This document shows positions 44,378 to 56,382 of a DNA stretch of 64,000 nucleotides, in pieces; the stretch's first letter is position 1; each line of letters starts with the position of its first letter. The notes beneath the pieces were generated by a model that worked only from the letters and a program-made list of their open reading frames with translations, was not told where the DNA came from and did not search any database. Origin of the DNA: Proales similis (Eukaryota; Rotifera; Eurotatoria; Ploima; Proalidae); the NCBI GenBank assembly GCA_019059635.1, contig JAGVRJ010000001.1, positions 2,914,001 through 2,978,000 of the forward strand, in the 5' to 3' direction. Position numbers and translations under genes: made by a program.

Positions 44378-44894
44378 AGAGAATGACACTTTTAGCCTTC
44401 TTGTCAAATTCGCTTTTACGATTTGAGTAAAAAAAAAGAGTGAAAGAATGAACTGAATGTTTTGCTTCAAAAAAAAACCCGAAATTCTATAAATCACAGG
44501 TCGAAGATCGGTTGACAAAAAGTGAGGCGAAGAAAAAGTGCGATCAACCTAAATACCGATCAGTCAAATTCTGTTTGGGCGAATAAAGGCTAAATTTAGA
44601 AAATATAAGAGATTTATTTGCGACGAATTGACAAAAAAGATGATCATTAGGATGATGACGACGGCGATTCTTGAATGAATTAAATGAAACAAGAACTCAG
44701 AACAAGATCAAGAAGTAAGCAATCAATTCTCAAGTAAATTTAACAGAATTTGGTTATAAAAGAAGAAAGAGCAAGTGAGAGAGTAATAAGAAAGAAAATT
44801 GGCAGATTGGGGCCGCACGCAATTTGGCAATATTTAGCAGTTCCCAATAAAACGGCCTCAAATTGAGTACGCACACACGCAAGCATACAAAGAA
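44378..44894. other. Convergent 3' region SEC11/TOGARAM
   Basis: AT-rich 3' flanks of two converging genes, with AATAAA motifs near 44583 (plus). No gene. Confidence 0.45.
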
Positions 44895-47800
44895 TCAATC
44901 AGCAAGCTCGACGATTTCACGCAAGAGCTCCAGATTCTTTTTGGACACTTTTGAATTAGAGGCCGCCTTTTCCACCAACAGCTCGCCCATGTCTGCATAC
45001 AGCGCTTTGACCAATTTGACAATTGAGGTGTTTAGCTCGTTGCCCGAATGAAACTGCACGCTTCCTTTGACCGCATTGAGCAGTTGCCACACTGTCGGCA
45101 GCACGTGAAGTTCAACTTGTTTATTCTTTCGGCCAATCACCAACGGAATCAAGTCTATTTGGATTAGATTAGGGCATTGAGGCATTGAGTCTAACTGAGT
45201 TGGGGTCAAGTACGTACCAGCCAACTTGTCGATTATCTGAGGCCTTATTCGCGCGTTTCCATGCTGCGCAAGATTACAGAACGGTTGAATCAGCATGGCC
45301 CCGTCTGAGCATTCGACATAAGGATTCAGGATTAAAACGAGCGGACTGTGTTTGCTTGTTTGAAAATCGACTTGCCTAAATATTCGACGAACACGTCCAG
45401 GATGTTAGATGCCATGTCCTGAATCTCCGAGTTCTTGGAGGCCAAATGCTGCGCCACCAGCGGAGTGACGTTGGCGATCACAGAGTTGAAATTGTCGGCC
45501 AGAATCGGCGTTATCTGAAGTAGAGTGGACAATGCTTTGTAGTTGACTTTTGAATTGCTCTCTGTCAGGCATTGATTGAACTTGTCGAATATCTTGAATG
45601 GCTCATATTAGATGGCAGCTGTTGAGAATTGAAGCCGAAGAGAGCTATTTACCTGGACCATGTTGGCAGCAACCACTTCGGCTTGAGTCTCGCACGCGAT
45701 TTGCAGGTGCTCAATGGCGTCCATTCGCTCTCTGAAATCGTTGTGTCTTAGCTGAACGCAGAGCTGCTTTATTTGCTCTTGTGACTGCGAGTCGAGTCGA
45801 GCCGGCCCGGAGCCTTTGCCGCTGCCTCCGTATGCAGGTGGCAGGCCGGCATGCGCCTGGTAGCTCGTCATATTCGCGTCAATGCTGTTCTTGCGCGGGT
45901 TGACGTTTGATCCAGCAGATCGAGAGATCGAGTCAACATTTGCCCGAGTTGTTTTTCTAAACACACGAGCCGACTCGGTCGGTAGCTCGCCTGGTCCCTA
46001 TTCAAAGCGGTTCAGTCCTGTTCTTTCGGACTGCGAGTCTACGGGCAGCTCACCTTCACTCGAATTGTGTCCAATATCTCCTTTATGCCCTTGCGCGTTG
46101 ACTCGTTCAAGTATTTGACGAGTATGCGGTCGAACTCGTTGTGCGACATTAAAATGTGAAATATTTTCCGGCCGTACCATCGAATGTCGGTCGGGCCGTC
46201 GATCACGAACTGAGAGGCGGTGACCAGTATTCGTTCGGTCACATCTTTGATGCCACTCAACACTTTGCCCGGCCCCATTATTTCGCAGCACTTGTATATG
46301 TACTGGGCAGCGACTCGTCTTATTTGCGCGTTGCGGTGACTTTTTAAATCGCGATCGCTTCAAATTTCTCGTCCACACTGCTTGAATGAGAGCGGACTTA
46401 CCTGGCGCCTCCGTTGATCAGAGCGATCAGCGCTTTGTGTGTCGTCACATTGTTAATCATTTTCTCCAGGCATTTGTCCACGTCCGTGCTGAATGTAGAG
46501 TCGTTCGATTGGTTAGATTCCATTTAGGGACGCAGTTAGCTCCTACTTACCGAATGAACTCGTTCGAATCGCCGGTCTTAAGCAAAATGGTCTTGGTCGC
46601 GATTTCCAAATCGACATCCATGAACTTTTTCAAAGTGGAGAACAGATCGCCGAACGTCATGAGGGCGAACCGTGACACTTGAGAGCGCAAGTTCTTGACC
46701 TCCTGCAGCAAGGCGAGCACAATCGTGTGAATGTGGTTCACTGTTAGATCTTCGTGATAGATGCTCAGTCGCCTGATCATGTTCATCGCCTGACACTTTT
46801 TCTCCCTGAACACGTAACGTTGAGATCGAACATGGCCAATAGAGAGAATCGAATCGAATTACCAATCGTCATTGCCGAGATGATTCAACGCCTCCTTAAG
46901 CGCGTGGTCAGGGTGTCTGTACGGCTGCTGAATTAGATCCTCTTTGACTGTGCCCACATTCACCACTTCGGTCTCGTATTCGGCCGGCCTCGTGTTCTCG
47001 GCGCGTATGAGAGATGACGGCGATGGCGCACTTCCCGATTTGGCTTTCAGTCGTGCTCTAAACAAGTCACAAGAATATTTCGCACTTCCGCCTCAATCAA
47101 GGAAATACTCGGCAAACTTACTGAGTGGCATTTGAAAGCTTAAACTTTGGCTTGCTTGTGGTCGTGGTCATTTCGTCACCAGACACGAACGCTTCCTGGT
47201 CGTTAAAGCGATATTCGTTGTAGGGGTTGCCCACGACCTGCTCGTCGATCGACACCGGCTCCTGACGCGTGTATTTGGGCGGCTTGCCGTTGCCCATTGA
47301 ATTCGGATAGCTCGTGATCGATAGGCCAAAGTCTAAAAATAAACGCGTTCAACATTTCATCTTCATTTCACTTGGCCAGCATTTGTCGGCCAGTTTACTT
47401 TGATTGGTGTCGAAATCAGAGAACGACTGCGATGGCGGTGGCGAATCGACGCCGTAATGCGAATTGAATGCGTCGAGTTCTTTTTTCAGCTTTTGGTCGT
47501 GCGCCTTTCTACGCTGCCTCTCTTCCATCTCTTGCGTCTTTTGTCTTAGTCGCGTTTGGAGAGAAGGCGAGAGACCGATCGACTAGAGCAGCGCCATTTT
47601 CAATATCACATAATTTTGAGCAGCCAACAGCGGCACACTTACGCCTTCGTTTGCAGGCAAATCAGTTCCGTAGCCGATTCCAATCACGTCAAGTTTATCG
47701 CCATTCAAATCTGCGCCCGACTCGTTCGCTAATTGCCACACACACAAGCAAACAGAAATTGAAAGAGATTTTCGAGACATTCTGGCAGCATGCGTTACAT

Positions 47801-50800
47801 TTCTGCGAGGCTTTTCGTCTTGAATCGTCGCTACTTGTAGAATTCTTCGAATGCTTGCCGATCGGAATGTCGTCGTGTTTTACTTTTTAAAAGGAAAATC
47901 AAAATAAGAAAGAAAATCGATTAAGCGCACACAACGTGGCTCCTACTTGGCTTGTTGGCTTCGTGCATGACGCTCTGGTGCTGTTGAATGAAGCGATTTT
48001 GACTGTCGCTTAAATAAATAATTAATTGCGGATTAGAAATAAAACAAGCAAATGACGGAGGAGCGCTTGCGTGAAGCGGGCCGCCCAGGCCTGAATGAAC
48101 GAGTGAAGGACGAGAGAGAGAGAGAAATGAAATTACGTGTAATCAGACATGGAGTAGATTCCACTCTCGGGATTAGAAGGCGAGTAACGAGATGAGCCGC
48201 CGTTGCTATTGTTGCTGCGCTCGCTTTTCAGCTTTGCCAAGTACGAGTTCTCTTCAAGCTGCTGATGCCTGCCGGTGTTGGTCGCCTGGATGCTGGCGCC
48301 TCCGGTTGCTGCCGCTGCTCCTCCTACGCCGCCGATTGAGAATATTTGCTCGAGTTTGCGTCGGTTCTTGGCACTGTTGCGTATGTTGGGCACCGTGTCG
48401 TACTTGCTCTTCGACTCGCTCTGCTCTGATCGGTAGGAGCTCACTGGCTCTATGTCGAACTCGTTCTGCATGCTCGCTTTGCCGGTCGGCGGCTTTTGAT
48501 TCTCGTTTAGTTTGGAGGCCGAGTTGCGTCTCGGTATGGTCGGCTTAAGCGGGATGATGCTGCCATCTAAAAACGAAACGCAGACAGCGCATATTAGCAG
48601 CCAGCTCGGCGCTCAAATTACCAAATCGTGATTAATTACTTTTTAGGTTCAGATTGGCATATTTGCGCTTTTGAATATTGCTCTCACTATTTATGTTCTC
48701 GTCGCGGCTGTACAAATTTTCGAGGCTGGTCGCTTTTTGGCTCTGAATGCGCTTCACTGTGTTGGATATCTCGTTCATATCTTCAAGTCAAGAGAAAAGA
48801 AAAAAACTTGAGCTTTTGTCCGCGTTCCGCTGTTAGTTCAAATCAAACCTAAATCGGAGCCCGACAACGGATCAAATCGTTCTCCTTGAAGTTTTTTCAA
48901 ATACTTCTCCTGATAGGATGACGAGGACGGGTAAACTTGCTTGTTGCTTGACGAGCCTATTCGAACAAAGACGACGATAAGCTAATGCAATAAAAAAGAA
49001 AGCCGCCAGAGACGTTCTCTCGCTGAATGAGATAACGCCCGCGCGATGGCGTCTGTCTATTGGCAAGAGCGCTTACCGAGCAAGACGTCAGAGTCGTCAT
49101 TTAACGGAAAGGCTTTTAGCGGAGCGACCTCTCTGCTTCGCGTCACTCTGGCCACTTCGGCCTCTTCCCACGGTAGACGTTTGCTGGCCGACGGCTTCCT
49201 GAACGAGCCGGTCGATATTGGAATGTTGTTCTCGTTCAGGCTGAACATTCGATTCTGGCCCGAGTTGGTGCCGTGGCCGTTGAACGAGTTGTTGTTGTTG
49301 GCTTCGTAAGAGCGAAACGAACGAGCCGACGAGAGGTTAGAAGCCGAGGCCGACGAAGAGGACGCAGACACAATCCATTCGATGTCCAAGTCAAACCCGC
49401 TCGTTATCGAGCCGGACGCAGGTATTTTCACGCCGTAGTCGATTGTGGTGTCCGCGTTCAAGGAGGGCAAGCGATTGCGCGCCAGTCGGTAGCGCACAAT
49501 CTCCTTTATTATTTGACTATTCTCCATGCTCTTTAGCTCGTTCACGTTCTGCAGCTGATCGACCAGAACGGACGCGTTTCGCTCCTTTGGTAAATTCAAG
49601 ATCAACTGGCCGTGTTTGAGAATGCAATCGCATTGTTTCACTTACCACCTGGCTGATTCGATCGTAGAGTAGAACAACGCACTCGAGTGCGGCGTGTCTC
49701 ACGTTGCGTTTGATGTCAATCAAGAGCGGCGCCACTTGGAAGAAGATTTTGCGCAAAGAGGCGAACTGCTCGCGCGGAAATTTGAACGTGGACGCCATGA
49801 CGATGTTGAGCACTTCCTCGCGCGTTTTCGCCGTCCGATCTTTGATTCGCTCGAGCAGGCCTTCTAGCAACAGAATCGGATTGCTCATGCTGGCGATCAC
49901 TTTGAGTATCATGCTGTTCAGCGACTGCTTCATGCTCTTTGACTGATGCGTCTGTGACATGACCTTGAGCGCGCAGATGCAGATTACTCGATAGCACTGA
50001 TTGACGTTGGTGCCCAGTTTGGCAACGAACGTGTTCAAGATCTTGAGCGCGGCCATGCGAACCTCGTAGTTGGCATCGTCGACAAAATCGCACATGTAGC
50101 TTATAAAGTCCTGGTAATAAGGATAAACCACTTTGACATCGTTGATTCGATTCACAATCGAGTCGAGCTGTCTGACCGAGTCGAGACGTTTGAGCTCGTC
50201 CTCTGTGGTGAGGCTCTCGTCGAGCTCGCGCGGTATCAGGTTGAACTTGAGCATTTTGCCATCGTCACTGGACCTGAACCCTTTTGAGTTGAGGACCTCT
50301 GGGCCTTTGCTGCCTTTGTTCAGGTTGTTTATCACCTCGATCTTGTTCTTGTTGTTGGCGTAGAGGCTCTTCAGACTGGCCGGCAAGCGGCTGATGTAAG
50401 TGTCAAAGCGGGCACGCTTGATCACGCTCTCAATCTTGAAGAGGCATTTTATAGCGCTGCTCTCTTGGCCTTTGTTGCCGAGCTGTTTGACAATCGACTT
50501 GATCAGCGAGCTGAAATCGGCGCTCTCGAACTCGTCTGTGATTAGGATGCACAGAGCCGGATCCATGAACTGTTTGCTTATGCTCGGGTCTTTGTTCTCG
50601 ACACCGTAGGCGGCGAACTTGTTCAGACAGTTGTTTATGTTCTCGGTCAGCTTCATGTAAGAGTAGATCAGGTCGATTGAGATCTTTTTAACCTCGAGCT
50701 TGTTCGACGTGCTCGTTGTGATCAAGTACTCGAGCAGAATGTCGTACAGGAATAGGTCGGTGAGGCGAAAGCGATCGGCCAGCGGCAAATCGCTTCGCTT

Positions 50801-51217
50801 GCGTATTTTCACTCTTTCCAGATACTTCAGGTAGGACTGAACGAATTTGAAGCCGCTTCTCTGCACGTCGTTGCTGATCGTGTTCGCCAGCAAATAGCCG
50901 GTCAGATTGAGAAACTCGTCGATGTTGGTAAATCCCATCAAATAGTCATTGTTCTTCTGCGCGTAGATGTTGAGCTCGTCGAACAGCTCTACTTGCTGCT
51001 TGTAGTTGTTTCCCTTTAAGATTTGCAGCACGTGATCGTGTGACATTGACTGCCGCTGACGACTGCTCTCCAACAGTCCCAAACTCGCCATATCAGACGA
51101 GTAAGTCGGCATTCCCGTGAACAGGCCACGATTCGAGGCCTGGTTGAATCTGCTGCTACTGTCCGACACGAACTCAGAGCTGTACTTTAAATAAGAATCT
51201 GTAATCATCGGACCCAT
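44895..51217 (-). CDS. TOGARAM/crescerin, TOG-array ciliary microtubule protein
   Basis: A large multi-exon gene, roughly 1,500 aa. TOGARAM1/crescerin (CHE-12 in worms) binds tubulin through TOG arrays and controls ciliary microtubule length. The first exon (51217 to about 49665) encodes two TOG regions. The second has DANYEVRMAALKILNTFVAK, LLERIKDRTAKTREEVLNIV, and RNVRHAALECVVLLYDRI, typical of the TOG2 end. A Ser-rich linker follows (about 49.6-47.2 kb). Two further TOG regions lie near 47.0-46.0 kb (GPGKVLSGIKDVTERILVTA, TDIRWYGRKIFHIL) and 45.9-44.9 kb. Layout TOG-TOG-linker-TOG-TOG fits crescerin rather than CLASP. Exact small linker exons are not all resolved. It is divergent from EFCAB2. 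Confidence 0.85.
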
Positions 51218-52230
51218 CTAGATTGCGCCGCTGTTCATAGCTGAGAAATGATGTGTCCCGGTCAAGACTGTTTTTCTCTTCAATTTTAAGCGTCTGAAAA
51301 ATTTTAGAACGAGTTTTTTAGGCCTGAGAGTGTTTGAGGAGCTTTTGAAAGGAGTGAAAAGCGAACCGAGCCCAAGGAAAAAAGGCTCAGCAGAGATTGA
51401 CTCGGTGAGGCAAAGCATGTGACCCTAGTGATGATCATACGAATACGATTGCAACAGAGGCAGAGAGACCAGCAAGCGCTGATTGCGCTCATGAACGAAG
51501 CCATGGCGAAGTCCCATCACATAAATATATTCTCGAATATATATTATATACACACTCACACACACACATATTCGCCGCCGTTACCAAGTGCCAACTAAAT
51601 TTATTTACTCAACAACTCGATCGATATGAGCCGGGCGAGCATTTGCCCGCCGCTTGCGTCAAGACTCAATCAACACTTGCGTCGAAGGCTTTTCATTTGA
51701 CTCGCAGGCACATAATCGTAAATCAGAAGCACGAAAAAATTAGGAAAAAGAGAACGAAGCCTCTTTCCTCTTTGAAAAACCCGATTACAATAGCTGAGGT
51801 AGTGGTGGTGGTGGTGGTGATGATCGTTGTTGTTGCTGCTGCTGGTTGTGTTTCATTTGGCTCTCAGCCGTTAAGCCAACAGGCAAGTAAGAAAGCAAAC
51901 CATTAAGACAGACGGCCAGCCAAGTAGGCACCGATTTTCGCTGATGAAAACTATTGAAGCAAACAGCGCACTTCAATAAACAGCGCTGTTCGACAACCGC
52001 TACGAATAGAATGCACTTTAGCTACTCACATCTCACATAATCTGGGTGTTAGCGCGACATGCCAACTTATTAAAGAGAGAAAAGAAAGAGAAGAAACGGG
52101 ATTGGAGAGAAGCAATCGTGATTTAATCGGCACACAGGCTAGCAACAGCGTTAGAAATAATTTGCAGTCTCAGAGCATAATTGGCAATAATAAAAAAAAG
52201 GAGAGCAAGCTTGCCGTCGGGTTAGCACCT

Positions 52231-52245
52231 GTTGCCAATGGTAAC
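52231..52245. promoter_or_regulatory. RFX X-box (3-nt spacer)
   Basis: GTTGCC AAT GGTAAC: near-perfect inverted half-sites, the binding site shape of RFX/DAF-19 factors that drive ciliary genes. Confidence 0.6.
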
Positions 52246-53278
52246 CGCTGAAAGAAAACATGTTGGGTGAAGAGAGGCTGCAACGCCCAATCTTATGTAT
52301 GACGAACGAGCGCGTGCTCAAATTGCAGTCGGCTTAGAATAAATGAGCTCTGGCTCATGCACACACACACACACACTTACACAAATCTTGAAAAAAAAAA
52401 AAGGTGCTCGGGGGGAGGAGAACGCGCGTCCGTCGAGCCGATATTAAACTTGAATGAAAGTGCTCTGGAAATTTTATCGGATTCAAACCTAATTAGGCCG
52501 ATTATAAGAAGAATTTCGGTAATTTGTAGTCGGGTCAGAATATTCAGTCATTTAAGCGACTACAAACACACACCTTTCTCTCTTTCTCTCTTTCTCTCTC
52601 TCTGGTTTTTCCGCAGTTTGTCTTTGACTTTTCTTCTCTTTCTGAATATCTTCACTCCGACTTGGCTCGACTCTCGCGCACTTATTTAACGATGCAAAGG
52701 CGAATTTAATTTCTTTAGTTGCCAACTGCCCTTTCTCAGGCGCCTTTTTCTTTTCTTCATTTTTGCCTTTGGTTGTTATTCTGAATAATTGGAAAAACAA
52801 GAGGACCGTTAATAAATACGAACGCGAAAATATAACAAAAGCCAATATTAATCGAGGGAAAGCGAAAATTTGGCAAACTGGCCGAGGGAAAAGAAAAAGA
52901 GCGAGCGAGGAAACAATTCGCAAAGCGATCGGCAGAATGGCGTCCACTTGGAAAATTTGAGAAATTAAAATAAGGCGAGAAAGCCTCCAGAATCGAATGA
53001 TGCAAAATAATTGAATGCCAACAAAAGAGGTCTCTATTAAACGCGAATAAAAGTGGATTTGTTCGCCAATAAAAGACTGTCGGGGATTTTGAATAAACAA
53101 GCCAGACAAATGTAAACAAGTCTTAAATTTCTCCCCCTCTCCGGCTCGGCTTTATCGCATCTGTTTGTGCGTCAATTTGACCGAGTTTGATTTTGAAATT
53201 AAAATTTTGCAGAAAAGAAGCGGCCGATGCAGACACCACAAAAGGCAGTTGAAGAAAGCATTGATATTGAGACGCTCA

Positions 53279-53291
53279 GTTGCCTGGCAAC
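53279..53291. promoter_or_regulatory. RFX X-box (1-nt spacer) upstream of EFCAB2
   Basis: GTTGCC T GGCAAC, a fully palindromic X-box about 90 bp before the EFCAB2 start codon. This is a typical place for RFX sites in ciliary promoters. Confidence 0.75.
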
Positions 53292-53380
53292 GAAATTATT
53301 ACTTGGCCGACAGGGCTAGAGCAAAGTGAAAGCAGAAGATTTGTTTGGAAAAGTGAGAATTAAAATTGATCAGGAAAACC

Positions 53381-54171
53381 ATGTCTGAGGGGCAAGCAAG
53401 TGTCATGCAGGACCGGAAAGAGGAAAAGAATGAAGTGAAGGACGAAGCCGGTAGGCCGCGTTGGGCAAACTCTCGGTCATTCGAATCGCTTTTCTATTGC
53501 AATTTAAGAGCAAATCGTGTCGCAGATTCACAAGCGGCTCACGGACGCGTTCGACACCTTCGACGGAAACAAGACCAGAACGGTGGATGTCAAGTGAGAG
53601 GCTCGCTTCTTTTTCCGACTTGAATTGGAACTCAATTCCGACAATTGTGGCAGAGACATTCCTCAAATCATCTACAGTCTTAACATTGTGCCGAGTTTGG
53701 CAGAGATTCACGATCTGCTCACTGAGGTAGGTAGTAAGGACTTGGCTTGATTTAGGTTCTAAAACGCCAAAACGCCTAGATGGAAGATGGCGACAACACG
53801 GAAATAGTTCGATACGAAAAGTTCTTGCCCGTCATGACCAATGTTCTGTTGAATCGAAAGTAAGAAATTATTGCGTTTCTAACACTCGGCTTGATCGAAC
53901 GACTCGAAATGTACAAAGATTCCGACCAGCAAACGAGAATCTCATATTCAAGGCGTTCGAGGTGCTCGACCAAGAAGGCAAAGGTTACTTCACCAAGGAC
54001 GAGCTGGTTCGCTTGATGACCAACGAGGGCGATCCGCTCACAAACGAAGAGATGCAGGACATGATCGACAACTGCCTGCGATTCGTCGACGCCGACAGCA
54101 AAGACGAAGAGCCTCACATTCTTTACAAATACTACATTAACGAGCTGGTTGTCGAGGAGGGCAAAGATTAG
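53381..54171 (+). CDS. EFCAB2: EFCAB2/DRC8, nexin-dynein regulatory complex subunit
   Basis: A 186 aa calmodulin-like EF-hand protein from five exons (53381-53450, 53509-53593, 53654-53726, 53780-53859, 53919-54171). DRC8 is part of the nexin link between doublets of motile axonemes. It matches human EFCAB2 along its length: DAFDTFDGNKTRTVDV, SLNIVPSLAEIHDLLTE, IVRYEKFLPVMTNVLLNRKF, FEVLDQEGKGYFTKDELVRL. The third EF loop (DQEGKGYFTKDE) keeps all calcium ligands. The first loop is degenerate, lacking the final Glu. Its presence implies motile cilia or sperm flagella. Confidence 0.92.
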
Positions 54172-54295
54172 CCCATCTTTTTTTTTGTGCTGCCTTTTGG
54201 GCGCCATGTGTCTGGTTTTTATTTTCATTTTTTTATTTATAAATTCGTAACAGGTTGCATATGTATAATCAGAATTTTAAGTTATTGCTGCTTGG

Positions 54296-56084
54296 TCAGT
54301 CGGCCTGCTCTGACTGTTTTAAGATTGCGTCAGTTTGCGCAATGTCCCAGTAGTGTTCACATGCGTGTTTTTTGAGCAGGTCCCGAGCAAACGTGATTGT
54401 CGGACAGAGCTTAAACACGAGCGTGCCGAACGCTCGCTCCTTGATAGTTCCCTCCCAGACTAGATCGCATCTGTTGGCCACTCGGGTGCCGTCTTCTCTC
54501 ACTAGAGCAAATCAAACATGAGCGAAACCAATCGGGCGAGAGATTTCAACTTGCCGGGCTCTTACCTTCCGCTTTGCTTCTCTTTGTACTCAGCTCGGTC
54601 CATTTTATTCTATTGAGCATTAGGCGTTTGAATTTCTTTTGCTGTTTAGGACCGCCCTCAACCACGACCAAGTTGAGATTTTTGTAAAGAAGAACGATGC
54701 CGGTCATGTGCAGTTGATTGCAGTTGGCTTCGACTTTGAATTTTACCGACGGATCGCTCAGGTCGTTGACTCTGAACACACCAACATGAACACAGGTCGA
54801 TGTGTTCTCCATAATCTTTCGCTTTTTCTTGGCCGCTCGTTCCGAGTCGGTGAGCTTGCGAGCTTCGTTCTGCTCTTCGTGCAGCTTCTGTCTCTTTGCC
54901 ATTTGATTGCGTACAAACTCTTCGACCTTGGTCGGATCCTGGACTGCCTCTGTGCCCAGTACTCGCATCAGATTTGAAATTTTCACTTTGGGCGGAGGTG
55001 GCGGCATCAGGCCCAAGCGTATCTTCTCTTGCTCTTCGCGCAAGGCCTCTGCCCTGTTTTGCCGCCGCAGTTTCTTTCGCTCTTTGGCGGTTAGCATCAC
55101 TGCTGGTATTGCCTTATGTTCTGTGTGCGTGGGCGGCTTGAGCTGAACCGGGTGTTCAATGAGTCGATTGATTTTCAAATTGCCTCGAATCTCATCCCAG
55201 CTGGTTGTGTCCAGACAGTCGTAGTTCTTCTCGTTCAACACCGCAAAGTCCCACCATTCAATGTTGGGAATGTTTTCGAACTGCGAACGCTTGGGCTGAA
55301 TGAGCGCTATCTTCGACTCGTTTGAAATGCCAGTCTTCTTGGATATTTGAGCAATTTCTTTTTGTAGCAGCTGCAGCTTGGCTTTTGTTCTCAACTTGTT
55401 GGCCATGTCCTCGAATTTGCCTTTCTCATTGAACTGAAGTTTGCGCTTGTTTCTCACTATTCCTTTGAGTTTGATGCGCGGGTCGAAGAACTTCTCGGTC
55501 ATGTCTTTTTCAGGCTCGACTGGCACGGGCAAGGTCGATTTGGTTCCTATTGTGTTGAGAGCTGTGCTAATTCCCGATAGAGTTGACGCAATGCCCGAAG
55601 CGAGACCTTCGGCCGAGGCCTTGCTTTCACTTGACTTCAAGTCTCGCCGCTGTACTTTGAGATTGGCCTTTAAAGTCGGCATTCGCGACTGGAGTTTGAT
55701 GACCTCTCCAGTTCGTTTGTCGATTGTTCTTCCTTCTGAGTCGATGATCAAGTTACGAGACTGCTCGCGCTCAATTCGCTTGCTCTGTTCGGCATTCTCA
55801 TAGCTGGTGATCACTGATTGCAACGAGGATGAATTGGCGGCTATTTTGGCTTTCAGCGCTTCAATCGCAGCCCTCTTGTCCTCTTGGATTTGTTTTTGTC
55901 GGTCGACTGCGCTGTTCGAAGCATTTTTACTCGCCGTGAGACCAAGCTGCGCCTTTTTCTCTTCGATCAGACGCTTGGCATTGGCCATAATTTCAGATAC
56001 CTGTTGATGGGCAATGGACATTTCTTACTCACAAGTTTGAGATTGTCTAGAGAGTGCTTTACTCACGTTGAGTTGTTGAGACAT
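54296..56084 (-). CDS. PRPF3: U4/U6 snRNP protein PRPF3
   Basis: A 552 aa component of the U4/U6.U5 tri-snRNP needed for spliceosome activation. Exons 56067-56084 (encoding only MSQQLN), 54566-56000 and 54296-54501, in phase. The tiny first exon joins to VSEIMANAKRLIEEKKAQLG. The PRP3 domain is clear: EKFFDPRIKLKGIVRNKRKL, FENIPNIEWWDFAVL, IEHPVQLKPP, LTAKERKKLRRQNRAEALRE, IRLGLMPPPPPKVKISNLMR. The DUF1115 part follows: FKVEANCNQLHMTGIVLLYK, VVVEGGPKQQKKFKRLMLNR, VWEGTIKERAFGTLVFKLCP. Human is 683 aa; the N-terminal PWI domain is missing here. The final exon ends in an acidic tail. Confidence 0.94.
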
Positions 56085-56382
56085 TTCGGTGCCAAGTTGT
56101 AGGAAACCAATGCAAGTCCTTCACGCTTCTGGATGTGCTTGGTTTAGGTGGCGACTAGTCGGAGTGAGAGAATTCTTCGCTCCAATCTCTATTATAGCCG
56201 CATGCGAGTGCTTGTCATCCACGACGACTTTCGACTGACAAAACTAACTTAACAACTGTCTACCCTTTCTGTTTAGGAATCTAAACTTGATGAAACTCGT
56301 AGAACAAACAAGCAAAAGTGTTTATTTCAAACAATTGAACAAAAATAGCCTTTCGACCTTAAACGTTGTTCGTGACTTGGAA

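Larger units (their letters stand above)
51218..53380. promoter_or_regulatory. Divergent region between two ciliary genes
   Basis: A 2.2 kb head-to-head region between TOGARAM (-) and EFCAB2 (+). It includes CA runs (51549-51570, 52360-52377), a TC run (52570-52602) and two RFX-type X-boxes listed separately. No exon was found. Confidence 0.55.

Noticed and set aside
44895-51217. CLASP as the identity of the TOG-array gene
   Set aside because: The TOG-TOG-linker-TOG-TOG layout and repeat wording fit TOGARAM/crescerin better, and no CLIP-binding CLASP tail is seen.
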